A stretch of 64,000 bases of DNA, from assembly GCA_037893225.1 (NCBI GenBank), contig JAZGUH010000116.1:2790001-2854000 (forward strand), written 5' to 3'. How positions within the stretch are numbered: the stretch's first letter is position 1; each line of letters opens with the position of its first letter. Of this stretch, positions 22,901-37,100 are shown piece after piece. The DNA comes from Hippasteria phrygiana (lineage: Eukaryota > Echinodermata > Asteroidea > Valvatida > Goniasteridae). Made by a program: the position numbers and the translations under genes. The notes below the pieces were generated by a model. The model ran no database searches, was not told where the DNA came from, and was given only the letters and a program-made list of their open reading frames with translations.

Positions 22901-24434
22901 TTCCTGTGAACTCTTTGTGCGTTCTTCCGTTTACTGTATTGAACTGTTTAACGTTTGCCACATTTTCAGATGAACGCCCCTCCTTTCCCTGTTCATAATT
23001 GAATGGGATATTGACCAAATCCAGCAATTTTCACACGTATGGGTAGCTTAGATCTAGCGCAACAATTTGAGACCATCGCCAGCTTCACAGCGTTATAACT
23101 CTTCGAGAAAATTCAAACCTCGCAACTAATTTCTTCCCATGAACTCTGTGTGCGTTCTCCCGTTTACTGCATTGTGGCTGCTTAACGTTTGCCAAATTTT
23201 CAGATGAACGCCCCTCCTTTCCCTGTTCATAATTGAATGGTATATTGACCAAATCCAGTAATGTTTACACTTATGGGTAGCTTAGATCTAGCGCAACAAT
23301 TTCAGACCATCGCCAGCTTCACAGCGTTAGAACTCTTCGAAAAAATTCAAACCTCGCAACTAATTTCTTCATGTGAACTCTGTGTCCGTTCTCCCGTTTA
23401 CTGCATTGTGACTGCTTAACGTTTGCCACATTTTCAGATGAACGCCCCTCCTTTCCCTGTTCATAATTGAATGGGATATTGACCAAATCCAGTACTTTTC
23501 ACACGTATGGGTAGCTTAGATATAGCGCAACAATTTCAGACCATCGCCAGCTTCACAGCGTTAGAACTCTTCGAGAAAATTCAATCCTCGCACCTAATTT
23601 CTTCCCGTGAACTCTGTGTGCGTTCTCCCGTTTACTGCATTGTGACTGCTTAACGTTTGCCACATTGTCAGATGAACGCCCCTCCTTTCCCTGTTCATAA
23701 TTGAATGGGATATTGACCAAACCCAGCAATGTTCACACGTATGGGTAGCTCAGATCTAGCGCAACAATTTGAGACCATCGCCAGCTTCACAGCGTTAGAA
23801 CTCTTCGAGAAAATTCAAACCTCGCAACAAATTTCTTCGTCTGAACTCTGTGTGCGTTCTTCCGTTTACTGCATTGTGACTGCTTAACGTTTGCCACATT
23901 TTCAGATGAACTCCCCTCCTTTCCCTGTTCATAATTGAATGGGATATTGACCAAATCCAGTAATGTTTACACTTATAGGTAGCTTAGATCTAGCGCAACA
24001 ATTTCAGACCATCGCCAGCTTCACAGCGTTAGAACTCTTCGAAAAAATTCAAACCTCGCAACTAATTTCTTCATGTGAACTCTGTGTCCGTTCTCCCGTT
24101 TACTGCATTGTGACTGCTTAACGTTTGCCACATTTTCAGATGAACGCCCCTCCTTTCCCTGTTCATAATTGAATGGGATATTGACCAAATCCAGTAATTT
24201 TCACACGTATGGGTAGCTTAGATATAGCGCAACAATTTCAGACCATCGCCAGCTTCACAGCGTTAGAACTCTTCGAGAAAATTCAAACCTCGCACCTAAT
24301 TTCTTCCCGTGAACTCTGTGTGCGTTCTCCCGTTTACTGCATTGTGACTGCTTAACGTTTGCCACATTGTCAGATGAACGCCCCTCCTTTCCCTGTTCAT
24401 AATTGAATGGGATATTGACCAAATCCAGCAATTT
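19990..24434 (+). repeat. 19-monomer block, copy A (4,445 bp)
   Basis: Paired with 24435-28645. Matching rare markers lie 4,445 bp apart: GATATAGCTC (20011 and 24456), the seven-A run (21000 and 25445) and CATAATTGATTG (21591 and 26036). Copy A includes monomers starting at 20107 (s', CCCAGCAATG), 20575 (h), 20808 (235-bp i), 21043 (i), 21277 (j with TTCAATCC), 21511 (s), 21745, 21979 (b), 22213 (v), 22447 (i), 22681, 22915 (h), 23148 (i), 23382 (j), 23616 (s), 23850 (T), 24084 (a) and 24318 (b). No g, k or f monomer occurs. Boundaries are approximate because the breakpoints lie in sequence shared by both types. Confidence 0.86.
20808..21042 (+). repeat. 235-bp i monomer with seven-A run (copy 1)
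   Basis: A one-base longer i monomer: the normal TTCGAAAAAATTC has seven A here (21000-21006), and the monomer ends TTCCCG where i usually ends TTCATG. It is followed by another i monomer. The extra base shifts the minus-strand frame so that 20962-21147 stays open for 61 codons from a TTG. I regard that as chance, not a gene. Confidence 0.9.
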
Positions 24435-27400
24435 TCACACGTATGGGTAGCTTAGATATAGCTCAACAATTTCAGACCATCGCCAGCTTCACAGCGTTAG
24501 AACTCTTCGAGAAAATTCAATCCTCGCACCTAATTTCTTCCCGTGAACTCTGTGTGCGTTCTCCCGTTTACTGCATTGTGACTGCTTAACGTTTGCCACA
24601 TTGTCAGATGAACGCCCCTCCTTTCCCTGTTCATAATTGAATGGGATATTGACCAAACCCAGCAATGTTCACACGTATGGGTAGCTTAGATCTAGCGCAA
24701 CAATTTCAGACCATCGCCAGCTTCACAGCGTTAGAACTCTTCGAGAAAATTCAAACCTCGCAACAAATTTCTTCCTCTGAACTCTGTGTGCGTTCTTCCG
24801 TTTACTGCATTGTGACTGCTTAACGTTTGCCACATTTTCAGATGAACGCCCCTCCTTTCCCTGTTCATAATTGAATGGGATATTGACCAAATCCAGTAAT
24901 TTTCACACGTATGGGTAGCTTAGATATAGCGCAACAATTTCAGACCATCGCCAGCTTCACAGCGTTAGAACTCTTCGAGAAAATTCAAACCTCGCAACAA
25001 ATTTCTTCCTGTGAACTCTTTGTGCGTTCTTCCGTTTACTGTATTGAACTGTTTAACGTTTGCCACATTTTCAGATGAACGCCCCTCCTTTCCCTGTTCA
25101 TAATTGAATGGGATATTGACCAAATCCAGCAATTTTCACACGTATGGGTAGCTTAGATCTAGCGCAACAATTTGAGACCATCGCCAGCTTCACAGCGTTA
25201 TAACTCTTCGAGAAAATTCAAACCTCGCAACTAATTTCTTCCCGTGAACTCTGTGTGCGTTCTCCCGTTTACTGCATTGTGGCTGCTTAACGTTTGCCAA
25301 ATTTTCAGATGAACGCCCCTCCTTTCCCTGTTCATAATTGAATGGTATATTGACCAAATCCAGTAATGTTTACACTTATGGGTAGCTTAGATCTAGCGCA
25401 ACAATTTCAGACCATCGCCAGCTTCACAGCGTTAGAACTCTTCGAAAAAAATTCAAACCTCGCAACTAATTTCTTCCCGTGAACTCTGTGTGCGTTCTCC
25501 CGTTTACTGCATTGTGGCTGCTTAACGTTTGCCAAATTTTCAGATGAACGCCCCTCCTTTCCCTGTTCATAATTGAATGGTATATTGACCAAATCCAGTA
25601 ATGTTTACACTTATGGGTAGCTTAGATCTAGCGCAACAATTTCAGACCATCGCCAGCTTCACAGCGTTAGAACTCTTCGAAAAAATTCAAACCTCGCAAC
25701 TAATTTCTTCATGTGAACTCTGTGTCCGTTCTCCCGTTTACTGCATTGTGACTGCTTAACGTTTGCCACATTTTCAGATGAACGCCCCTCCTTTCCCTGT
25801 TCATAATTGAATGGGATATTGACCAAATCCAGTACTTTTCACACGTATGGGTAGCTTAGATATAGCGCAACAATTTCAGACCATCGCCAGCTTCACAGCG
25901 TTAGAACTCTTCGAGAAAATTCAATCCTCGCACCTAATTTCTTCCCGTGAACTCTGTGTGCGTTCTCCCGTTTACTGCATTGTGACTGCTTAACGTTTGC
26001 CACATTGTCAGATGAACGCCCCTCCTTTCCCTGTTCATAATTGATTGGGATATTGACCAAACCCAGCAATGTTCACACGTATGGGTAGCTTAGATCTAGC
26101 GCAACAATTTGAGACCATCGCCAGCTTCACAGCGTTAGAACTCTTCGAGAAAATTCAAACCTCGCAACAAATTTCTTCGTCTGAACTCTGTGTGCGTTCT
26201 TCCGTTTACTGCATTGTGACTGCTTAACGTTTGCCACATTTTCAGATGAACGCCCCTCCTTTCCCTGTTCATAATTGAATGGGATATTGACCAAATCCAG
26301 TAATTTTCACACGTATGGGTAGCTTAGATATAGCGCAACAATTTCAGACCATCGCCAGCTTCACAGCGTTAGAACTCTTCGAGAAAATTCAAACCTCGCA
26401 CCTAATTTCTTCCCGTGAACTCTGTGTGCGTTCTCCCGTTTACTGCATTGTGACTGCTTAACGTTTGCCACATTGTCAGATGAACGCCCCTCCTTTCCCT
26501 GTTCATAATTGAATGGGATATTGACCAAATCCAGCAATTTTCACAGATATGGGTAGCTTAGATCTAGCGCAACAATTTGAGACCATCGCCAGCTTCACAG
26601 CGTTATAACTCTTCGAGAAAATTCAAACCTCGCAACTAATTTCTTCCCGTGAACTCTGTGTGCGTTCTCCCGTTTACTGCATTGTGGCTGCTTAACGTTT
26701 GCCAAATTTTCAGATGAACGCCCCTCCTTTCCCTGTTCATAATTGAATGGGATATTGACCAAATCCAGTAATGTTTACACTTATGGGTAGCTTAGATCTA
26801 GCGCAACAATTTCAGACCATCGCCAGCTTCACAGCGTTAGAACTCTTCGAAAAAATTCAAACCTCGCAACTAATTTCTTCATGTGAACTCTGTGTCCGTT
26901 CTCCCGTTTACTGCATTGTGACTGCTTAACGTTTGCCACATTTTCAGATGAACGCCCCTCCTTTCCCTGTTCATAATTGAATGGGATATTGACCAAATCC
27001 AGTAATTTTCACACGTATGGGTAGCTTAGATATAGCGCAACAATTTCAGACCATCGCCAGCTTCACAGCGTTAGAACTCTTCGAGAAAATTCAAACCTCG
27101 CAACAAATTTCTTCCTGTGAACTCTTTGTGCGTTCTTCCGTTTACTGTATTGAACTGTTTAACGTTTGCCACATTTTCAGATGAACGCCCCTCCTTTCCC
27201 TGTTCATAATTGAATGGGATATTGACCAAATCCAGCAATTTTCACACGTATGGGTAGCTTAGATCTAGCGCAACAATTTGAGACCATCGCCAGCTTCACA
27301 GCGTTATAACTCTTCGAGAAAATTCAAACCTCGCAACTAATTTCTTCCCATGAACTCTGTGTGCGTTCTCCCGTTTACTGCATTGTGGCTGCTTAACGTT

Positions 27401-28645
27401 TGCCAAATTTTCAGATGAACGCCCCTCCTTTCCCTGTTCATAATTGAATGGTATATTGACCAAATCCAGTAATGTTTACACTTATGGGTAGCTTAGATCT
27501 AGCGCAACAATTTCAGACCATCGCCAGCTTCACAGCGTTAGAACTCTTCGAAAAAATTCAAACCTCGCAACTAATTTCTTCATGTGAACTCTGTGTCCGT
27601 TCTCCCGTTTACTGCATTGTGACTGCTTAACGTTTGCCACATTTTCAGATGAACGCCCCTCCTTTCCCTGTTCATAATTGAATGGGATATTGACCAAATC
27701 CAGTACTTTTCACACGTATGGGTAGCTTAGATATAGCGCAACAATTTCAGACCATCGCCAGCTTCACAGCGTTAGAACTCTTCGAGAAAATTCAATCCTC
27801 GCACCTAATTTCTTCCCGTGAACTCTGTGTGCGTTCTCCCGTTTACTGCATTGTGACTGCTTAACGTTTGCCACATTGTCAGATGAACGCCCCTCCTTTC
27901 CCTGTTCATAATTGAATGGGATATTGACCAAACCCAGCAATGTTCACACGTATGGGTAGCTTAGATCTAGCGCAACAATTTGAGACCATCGCCAGCTTCA
28001 CAGCGTTAGAACTCTTCGAGAAAATTCAAACCTCGCAACAAATTTCTTCGTCTGAACTCTGTGTGCGTTCTTCCGTTTACTGCATTGTGACTGCTTAACG
28101 TTTGCCACATTTTCAGATGAACTCCCCTCCTTTCCCTGTTCATAATTGAATGGGATATTGACCAAATCCAGTAATGTTTACACTTATAGGTAGCTTAGAT
28201 CTAGCGCAACAATTTCAGACCATCGCCAGCTTCACAGCGTTAGAACTCTTCGAAAAAATTCAAACCTCGCAACTAATTTCTTCATGTGAACTCTGTGTCC
28301 GTTCTCCCGTTTACTGCATTGTGACTGCTTAACGTTTGCCACATTTTCAGATGAACGCCCCTCCTTTCCCTGTTCATAATTGAATGGGATATTGACCAAA
28401 TCCAGTAATTTTCACACGTATGGGTAGCTTAGATATAGCGCAACAATTTCAGACCATCGCCAGCTTCACAGCGTTAGAACTCTTCGAGAAAATTCAAACC
28501 TCGCACCTAATTTCTTCCCGTGAACTCTGTGTGCGTTCTCCCGTTTACTGCATTGTGACTGCTTAACGTTTGCCACATTGTCAGATGAACGCCCCTCCTT
28601 TCCCTGTTCATAATTGAATGGGATATTGACCAAATCCAGCAATTT
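24435..28645 (+). repeat. Copy B of the 19-monomer block, one monomer shorter
   Basis: Repeats copy A with the same rare markers, then loses exactly one monomer, the v type present in copy A at 22213. After that point the offset changes from 4,445 to 4,211 bp: CACAGATATGG, TTCTTCCCATG (23131 and 27342) and TTATAGG (23973 and 28184) all show 4,211. The junction between A and B lies in a chimeric monomer starting at 24318, which begins as b with GCAATTTTC and ends as j with TTCAATCCTCGCACC. Copy A has a private GTAGCTCAG at about 23747 that B lacks. Confidence 0.86.
25253..25487 (+). repeat. 235-bp i monomer with seven-A run (copy 2)
   Basis: Same extra A (25445-25451), same TTCCCG ending and same following i monomer as 20808-21042, at a distance of 4,445 bp. 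It is copied as part of the 19-monomer block. The matching minus-strand open stretch is 25407-25592. Confidence 0.9.
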
Positions 28646-30166
28646 TCACACGTATGGGTAGCTTAGATCTAGCGCAACAATTTGAGACCATCGCCAGCTT
28701 CACAGCGTTAGAACTCTTCGAGAAAATTCAAACCTCGCAACAAATTTCTTCCTGTGAACTCTGTGTGCGTTCTTCCGTTTACTGCATTGTAACTGTTTAA
28801 CGTTTGCCACATTTTCAGATGAACGCCCCTCCTTTCCCTGTTCATAATTGAATGGGATATTGACCAAATCCAGCAATTTTCACACGTATGGGTAGCTTAG
28901 ATCTAGCGCAACAATTTGAGACCATCGCCAGCTTCACAGCGTTATAACTCTTCGAGAAAATTCAAACCTCGCAACTAATTTCTTCCCGTGAACTCTGTGT
29001 GCGTTCTCCCGTTTACTGCATTGTGGCTGCTTAACGTTTGCCAAATTTTCAGATGAACGCCCCTCCTTTCCCTGTTCATAATTGAATGGTATATTGACCA
29101 AATCCAGTAATGTTTACACTTATGGGTAGCTTAGATCTAGCGCAACAATTTCAGACCATCGCCAGCTTCACAGCGTTAGAACTCTTCGAAAAAATTCAAA
29201 CCTCGCAACTAATTTCTTCCTGTGAACTCTGTGTGCGTTCTCCCGTTTACTGCATTGTGACTGCTTAACGTTTGCCACATTGTCAGATGAACGCCCCTCC
29301 TTTCCCTGTTCATAATTGAATGGGATATTGACCAAATCCAGTAATTTTCACACGTATGGGTAGCTTAGATATAGCGCAACAATTTCAGACCATCGCCAGC
29401 TTCACAGCGTTAGAACTCTTCGAGAAAATTCAAACCTCGCAACAAATGTCTTCCTGTGAACTCTGTGTGCGTTCTTCCGTTTACTGTATTGTAACTGTTT
29501 AACGTTTACCAAATTTTCAGATGAACGCCCCTCCTTTCCCTGTTCATAATTGAATGGTATATTGACCAAATCCAGTAATGTTTACACTTATGGGTAGCTT
29601 AGATCTAGCGCAACAATTTCAGACCATCGCCAGCTTCACAGCGTTAGAACTCTTCGAAAAAATTCAAACCTCGCTACTAATTTCTTCATGTGAACTCTGT
29701 GTCCGTTCTCCCGTTTACTGCATTGTGACTGCTTAACGTTTGCCACATTTTCAGATGAACGCCCCTCCTTTCCCTGTTCATAATTGAATGGGATATTGAC
29801 CAAATCCAGTACTTTTCACACGTATGGGTAGCTTAGATATAGCGCAACAATTTCAGACCATCGCCAGCTTCACAGCGTTAGAACTCTTCGAGAAAATTCA
29901 ATCCTCGCACCTAATTTCTTCCCGTGAACTCTGTGTGCGTTCTCCCGTTTACTGCATTGTGACTGCTTAACGTTTGCCACATTGTCAGATGAACGCCCCT
30001 CCTTTCCCTGTTCATAATTGAATGGGATATTGACCAAACCCAGCAATGTTCACACGTATGGGTAGCTTAGATCTAGCGCAACAATTTGAGACCATCGCCA
30101 GCTTCACAGCGTTAGAACTCTTCGAGAAAATTCAAACCTCGCAACAAATTTCTTCGTCTGAACTCT
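28061..30166 (+). repeat. Nine-monomer HOR (T to T), first copy
   Basis: 2,106 bp, exactly nine 234-bp monomers without indels. T is the monomer with AACTCCCC and CACTTATAGG. The order is T-a-b-y-i-b-d-j-s, where y has GCATTGTAACTG, d has GTTTACC followed by i-like GTAATGTTTAC, j has TTCAATCC and s has CCCAGCAATGTTC. A private change, CTCGCTACTAA in d at 29669, recurs at 32243 in the next unit. Confidence 0.85.
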
Positions 30167-32740
30167 GTGTGCGTTCTTCCGTTTACTGCATTGTGACTGC
30201 TTAACGTTTGCCACATTTTCAGATGAACTCCCCTCCTTTCCCTGTTCATAATTGAATGGGATATTGACCAAATCCAGTAATGTTTACACTTATAGGTAGC
30301 TTAGATCTAGCGCAACAATTTCAGACCATCGCCAGCTTCACAGCGTTAGAACTCTTCGAAAAAATTCAAACCTCGCAACTAATTTCTTCATGTGAACTCT
30401 GTGTCCGTTCTCCCGTTTACTGCATTGTGACTGCTTAACGTTTGCCACATTTTCAGATGAACGCCCCTCCTTTCCCTGTTCATAATTGAATGGGATATTG
30501 ACCAAATCCAGTAATTTTCACACGTATGGGTAGCTTAGATATAGCGCAACAATTTCAGACCATCGCCAGCTTCACAGCGTTAGAACTCTTCGAGAAAATT
30601 CAAACCTCGCACCTAATTTCTTCCCGTGAACTCTGTGTGCGTTCTCCCGTTTACTGCATTGTGACTGCTTAACGTTTGCCACATTGTCAGATGAACGCCC
30701 CTCCTTTCCCTGTTCATAATTGAATGGGATATTGACCAAATCCAGCAATTTTCACACGTATGGGTAGCTTAGATCTAGCGCAACAATTTGAGACCATCGC
30801 CAGCTTCACAGCGTTAGAACTCTTCGAGAAAATTCAAACCTCGCAACAAATTTCTTCCTGTGAACTCTGTGTGCGTTCTTCCGTTTACTGCATTGTAACT
30901 GTTTAACGTTTGCCACATTTTCAGATGAACGCCCCTCCTTTCCCTGTTCATAATTGAATGGGATATTGACCAAATCCAGCAATTTTCACACGTATGGGTA
31001 GCTTAGATCTAGCGCAACAATTTGAGACCATCGCCAGCTTCACAGCGTTATAACTCTTCGAGAAAATTCAAACCTCGCAACTAATTTCTTCCCGTGAACT
31101 CTGTGTGCGTTCTCCCGTTTACTGCATTGTGGCTGCTTAACGTTTGCCAAATTTTCAGATGAACGCCCCTCCTTTCCCTGTTCATAATTGAATGGTATAT
31201 TGACCAAATCCAGTAATGTTTACACTTATGGGTAGCTTAGATCTAGCGCAACAATTTCAGACCATCGCCAGCTTCACAGCGTTAGAACTCTTCGAGAAAA
31301 TTCAAACCTCGCAACTAATTTCTTCCCGTGAACTCTGTGTGCGTTCTCCCGTTTTCTGCATTGTGGCTGCTTAACGTTTGCCAAATTTTCAGATGAACGC
31401 CCCTCCTTTCCCTGTTCATAATTGAATGGGATATTGACCAAATCCAGCAATTTTCACACGTATGGGTAGCTTAGATCTAGCGCAACAATTTGAGACCATC
31501 GCCAGCTTCACAGCGTTATAACTCTTCGAGAAAATTCAAACCTCGCAACTAATTTCTTCCCGTGAACTCTGTGTGCGTTCTCCCGTTTACTGCATTGTGG
31601 CTGCTTAACGTTTGCCAAATTTTCAGATGAACGCCCCTCCTTTCCCTGTTCATAATTGAATGGTATATTGACCAAATCCAGTAATGTTTACACTTATGGG
31701 TAGCTTAGATCTAGCGCAACAATTTCAGACCATCGCCAGCTTCACAGCGTTAGAACTCTTCGAAAAAATTCAAACCTCGCAACTAATTTCTTCCTGTGAA
31801 CTCTGTGTGCGTTCTCCCGTTTACTGCATTGTGACTGCTTAACGTTTGCCACATTGTCAGATGAACGCCCCTCCTTTCCCTGTTCATAATTGAATGGGAT
31901 ATTGACCAAATCCAGTAATTTTCACACGTATGGGTAGCTTAGATATAGCGCAACAATTTCAGACCATCGCCAGCTTCACAGCGTTAGAACTCTTCGAGAA
32001 AATTCAAACCTCGCAACAAATGTCTTCCTGTGAACTCTGTGTGCGTTCTTCCGTTTACTGTATTGTAACTGTTTAACGTTTACCAAATTTTCAGATGAAC
32101 GCCCCTCCTTTCCCTGTTCATAATTGAATGGTATATTGACCAAATCCAGTAATGTTTACACTTATGGGTAGCTTAGATCTAGCGCAACAATTTCAGACCA
32201 TCGCCAGCTTCACAGCGTTAGAACTCTTCGAAAAAATTCAAACCTCGCTACTAATTTCTTCATGTGAACTCTGTGTCCGTTCTCCCGTTTACTGCATTGT
32301 GACTGCTTAACGTTTGCCACATTTTCAGATGAACGCCCCTCCTTTCCCTGTTCATAATTGAATGGGATATTGACCAAATCCAGTACTTTTCACACGTATG
32401 GGTAGCTTAGATATAGCGCAACAATTTCAGACCATCGCCAGCTTCACAGCGTTAGAACTCTTCGAGAAAATTCAATCCTCGCACCTAATTTCTTCCCGTG
32501 AACTCTGTGTGCGTTCTCCCGTTTACTGCATTGTGACTGCTTAACGTTTGCCACATTGTCAGATGAACGCCCCTCCTTTCCCTGTTCATAATTGAATGGG
32601 ATATTGACCAAACCCAGCAATGTTCACACGTATGGGTAGCTTAGATCTAGCGCAACAATTTGAGACCATCGCCAGCTTCACAGCGTTAGAACTCTTCGAG
32701 AAAATTCAAACGTCGCAACAAATTTCTTCGTCTGAACTCT
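30167..32740 (+). repeat. Eleven-monomer HOR (nine plus two)
   Basis: 2,574 bp. Same order as the nine-monomer unit but with two additional monomers after the first i: a chimeric c (GTTTTCTGC at 31335-31568, ending GTTATAAC like h) and a second i. The CTCGCTACTAA mark is 2,574 bp from the one in the preceding unit, so this unit was copied from its left neighbour and then expanded, or the neighbour contracted. Confidence 0.83.
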
Positions 32741-34144
32741 GTGTGCGTTCTTCCGTTTACTGCATTGTGACTGCTTAACGTTTGCCACATTTTCAGATGA
32801 ACTCCCCTCCTTTCCCTGTTCATAATTGAATGGGATATTGACCAAATCCAGTAATGTTTACACTTATAGGTAGCTTAGATCTAGCGCAACAATTTCAGAC
32901 CATCGCCAGCTTCACAGCGTTAGAACTCTTCGAGAAAATTCAAACCTCGCACCTAATTTCTTCCCGTGAACTCTGTGTGCGTTCTCCCGTTTACTGCATT
33001 GTGACTGCTTAACGTTTGCCACATTGTCAGATGAACGCCCCTCCTTTCCCTGTTCATAATTGAATGGGATATTGACCAAATCCAGCAATTTTCACACGTA
33101 TGGGTAGCTTAGATCTAGCGCAACAATTTGAGACCATCGCCAGCTTCACAGCGTTAGAACTCTTCGAGAAAATTCAAACCTCGCAACAAATTTCTTCCTG
33201 TGAACTCTGTGTGCGTTCTTCCGTTTACTGCATTGTAACTGTTTAACGTTTGCCACATTTTCAGATGAACGCCCCTCCTTTCCCTGTTCATAATTGAATG
33301 GGATATTGACCAAATCCAGCAATTTTCACACGTATGGGTAGCTTAGATCTAGCGCAACAATTTGAGACCATCGCCAGCTTCACAGCGTTATAACTCTTCG
33401 AGAAAATTCAAACCTCGCAACTAATTTCTTCCCGTGAACTCTGTGTGCGTTCTCCCGTTTACTGCATTGTGGCTGCTTAACGTTTGCCAAATTTTCAGAT
33501 GAACGCCCCTCCTTTCCCTGTTCATAATTGAATGGTATATTGACCAAATCCAGTAATGTTTACACTTATGGGTAGCTTAGATCTAGCGCAACAATTTCAG
33601 ACCATCGCCAGCTTCACAGCGTTAGAACTCTTCGAGAAAATTCAAACCTCGCAACTAATTTCTTCCCGTGAACTCTGTGTGCGTTCTCCCGTTTTCTGCA
33701 TTGTGGCTGCTTAACGTTTGCCAAATTTTCAGATGAACGCCCCTCCTTTCCCTGTTCATAATTGAATGGTATATTGACCAAATCCAGCAATTTTCACACG
33801 TATGGGTAGCTTAGATCTAGCGCAACAATTTCAGACCATCGCCAGCTTCACAGCGTTAGAACTCTTCGAGAAAATTCAATCCTCGCACCTAATTTCTTCC
33901 CGTGAACTCTGTGTGCGTTCTCCCGTTTACTGCATTGTGACTGCTTAACGTTTGCCACATTGTCAGATGAACGCCCCTCCTTTCCCTGTTCATAATTGAA
34001 TGGGATATTGACCAAACCCAGCAATGTTCACACGTATGGGTAGCTTAGATCTAGCGCAACAATTTGAGACCATCGCCAGCTTCACAGCGTTAGAACTCTT
34101 CGAGAAAATTCAAACCTCGCAACAAATTTCTTCGTCTGAACTCT
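32741..34144 (+). repeat. Six-monomer contracted HOR
   Basis: 1,404 bp from T to T. The T monomer ends CGAGAAAATTC...CACCTAA like an a monomer, so the a monomer has been fused away. The order is T/a-b-y-i-c-s, with the c monomer (GTTTTCTGC, 33677) ending as j (TTCAATCC). These two hybrids mark the two deletion junctions. The preceding s monomer (32507) has a private CAAACGTCGC near 32712. Confidence 0.8.
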
Positions 34145-37100
34145 GTGTGCGTTCTTCCGTTTACTGCATTGTGACTGCTTAACGTTTGCCACATTTTCAG
34201 ATGAACTCCCCTCCTTTCCCTGTTCATAATTGAATGGGATATTGACCAAATCCAGTAATGTTTACACTTATAGGTAGCTTAGATCTAGCGCAACAATTTC
34301 AGACCATCGCCAGCTTCACAGCGTTAGAACTCTTCGAAAAAATTCAAACCTCGCAACTAATTTCTTCATGTGAACTCTGTGTCCGTTCTCCCGTTTACTG
34401 CATTGTGACTGCTTAACGTTTGCCACATTTTCAGATGAACGCCCCTCCTTTCCCTGTTCATAATTGAATGGGATATTGACCAAATCCAGTAATTTTCACA
34501 CGTATGGGTAGCTTAGATATAGCGCAACAATTTCAGACCATCGCCAGCTTCACAGCGTTAGAACTCTTCGAGAAAATTCAAACCTCGCACCTAATTTCTT
34601 CCCGTGAACTCTGTGTGCGTTCTCCCGTTTACTGCATTGTGACTGCTTAACGTTTGCCACATTGTCAGATGAACGCCCCTCCTTTCCCTGTTCATAATTG
34701 AATGGGATATTGACCAAATCCAGCAATTTTCACACGTATGGGTAGCTTAGATCTAGCGCAACAATTTGAGACCATCGCCAGCTTCACAGCGTTAGAACTC
34801 TTCGAGAAAATTCAAACCTCGCAACAAATTTCTTCCTGTGAACTCTGTGTGCGTTCTTCCGTTTACTGCATTGTAACTGTTTAACGTTTGCCACATTTTC
34901 AGATGAACGCCCCTCCTTTCCCTGTTCATAATTGAATGGGATATTGACCAAATCCAGCAATTTTCACACGTATGGGTAGCTTAGATCTAGCGCAACAATT
35001 TGAGACCATCGCCAGCTTCACAGCGTTATAACTCTTCGAGAAAATTCAAACCTCGTAACTAATTTCTTCCCGTGAACTCTGTGTGCGTTCTCCCGTTTAC
35101 TGCATTGTGGCTGCTTAACGTTTGCCAAATTTTCAGATGAACGCCCCTCCTTTCCCTGTTCATAATTGAATGGTATATTGACCAAATCCAGTAATGTTTA
35201 CACTTATGGGTAGCTTAGATCTAGCGCAACAATTTCAGACCATCGCCAGCTTCACAGCGTTAGAACTCTTCGAAAAAATTCAAACCTCGCAACTAATTTC
35301 TTCCTGTGAACTCTGTGTGCGTTCTCCCGTTTACTGCATTGTGACTGCTTAACGTTTGCCACATTGTCAGATGAACGCCCCTCCTTTCCCTGTTCATAAT
35401 TGAATGGGATATTGACCAAATCCAGTAATTTTCACACGTATGGGTAGCTTAGATATAGCGCAACAATTTCAGACCATCGCCAGCTTCACAGCGTTAGAAC
35501 TCTTCGAGAAAATTCAAACCTCGCAACAAATGTCTTCCTGTGAACTCTGTGTGCGTTCTTCCGTTTACTGTATTGTAACTGTTTAACGTTTACCAAATTT
35601 TCAGATGAACGCCCCTCCTTTCCCTGTTCATAATTGAATGGTATATTGACCAAATCCAGTAATGTTTACACTTATGGGTAGCTTAGATCTAGCGCAACAA
35701 TTTCAGACCATCGCCAGCTTCACAGCGTTAGAACTCTTCGAAAAAATTCAAACCTCGCAACTAATTTCTTCATGTGAACTCTGTGTCCGTTCTCCCGTTT
35801 ACTGCATTGTGACTGCTTAACGTTTGCCACATTTTCAGATGAACGCCCCTCCTTTCCCTGTTCATAATTGAATGGGATATTGACCAAATCCAGTACTTTT
35901 CACACGTATGGGTAGCTTAGATATAGCGCAACAATTTCAGACCATCGCCAGCTTCACAGCGTTAGAACTCTTCGAGAAAATTCAATCCTCGCACCTAATT
36001 TCTTCCCGTGAACTCTGTGTGCGTTCTCCCGTTTACTGCATTGTGACTGCTTAACGTTTGCCACATTGTCAGATGAACGCCCCTCCTTTCCCTGTTCATA
36101 ATTGAATGGGATATTGACCAAACCCAGCAATGTTCACACGTATGGGTAGCTTAGATCTAGCGCAACAATTTGAGACCATCGCCAGCTTCACAGCGTTAGA
36201 ACTCTTCGAGAAAATTCAAACCTCGCAACAAATTTCTTCGTCTGAACTCTGTGTGCGTTCTTCCGTTTACTGCATTGTGACTGCTTAACGTTTGCCACAT
36301 TTTCAGATGAACTCCCCTCCTTTCCCTGTTCATAATTGAATGGGATATTGACCAAATCCAGTAATGTTTACACTTATAGGTAGCTTAGATCTAGCGCAAC
36401 AATTTCAGACCATCGCCAGCTTCACAGCGTTAGAACTCTTCGAAAAAATTCAAACCTCGCAACTAATTTCTTCATGTGAACTCTGTGTCCGTTCTCCCGT
36501 TTACTGCATTGTGACTGCTTAACGTTTGCCACATTTTCAGATGAACGCCCCTCCTTTCCCTGTTCATAATTGAATGGGATATTGACCAAATCCAGTAATT
36601 TTCACACGTATGGGTAGCTTAGATATAGCGCAACAATTTCAGACCATCGCCAGCTTCACAGCGTTAGAACTCTTCGAGAAAATTCAAACCTCGCACCTAA
36701 TTTCTTCCCGTGAACTCTGTGTGCGTTCTCCCGTTTACTGCATTGTGACTGCTTAACGTTTGCCACATTGTCAGATGAACGCCCCTCCTTTCCCTGTTCA
36801 TAATTGAATGGGATATTGACCAAATCCAGCAATTTTCACACGTATGGGTAGCTTAGATCTAGCGCAACAATTTGAGACCATCGCCAGCTTCACAGCGTTA
36901 GAACTCTTCGAGAAAATTCAAACCTCGCAACAAATTTCTTCCTGTGAACTCTGTGTGCGTTCTTCCGTTTACTGCATTGTAACTGTTTAACGTTTGCCAC
37001 ATTTTCAGATGAACGCCCCTCCTTTCCCTGTTCATAATTGAATGGGATATTGACCAAATCCAGCAATTTTCACACGTATGGGTAGCTTAGATCTAGCGCA

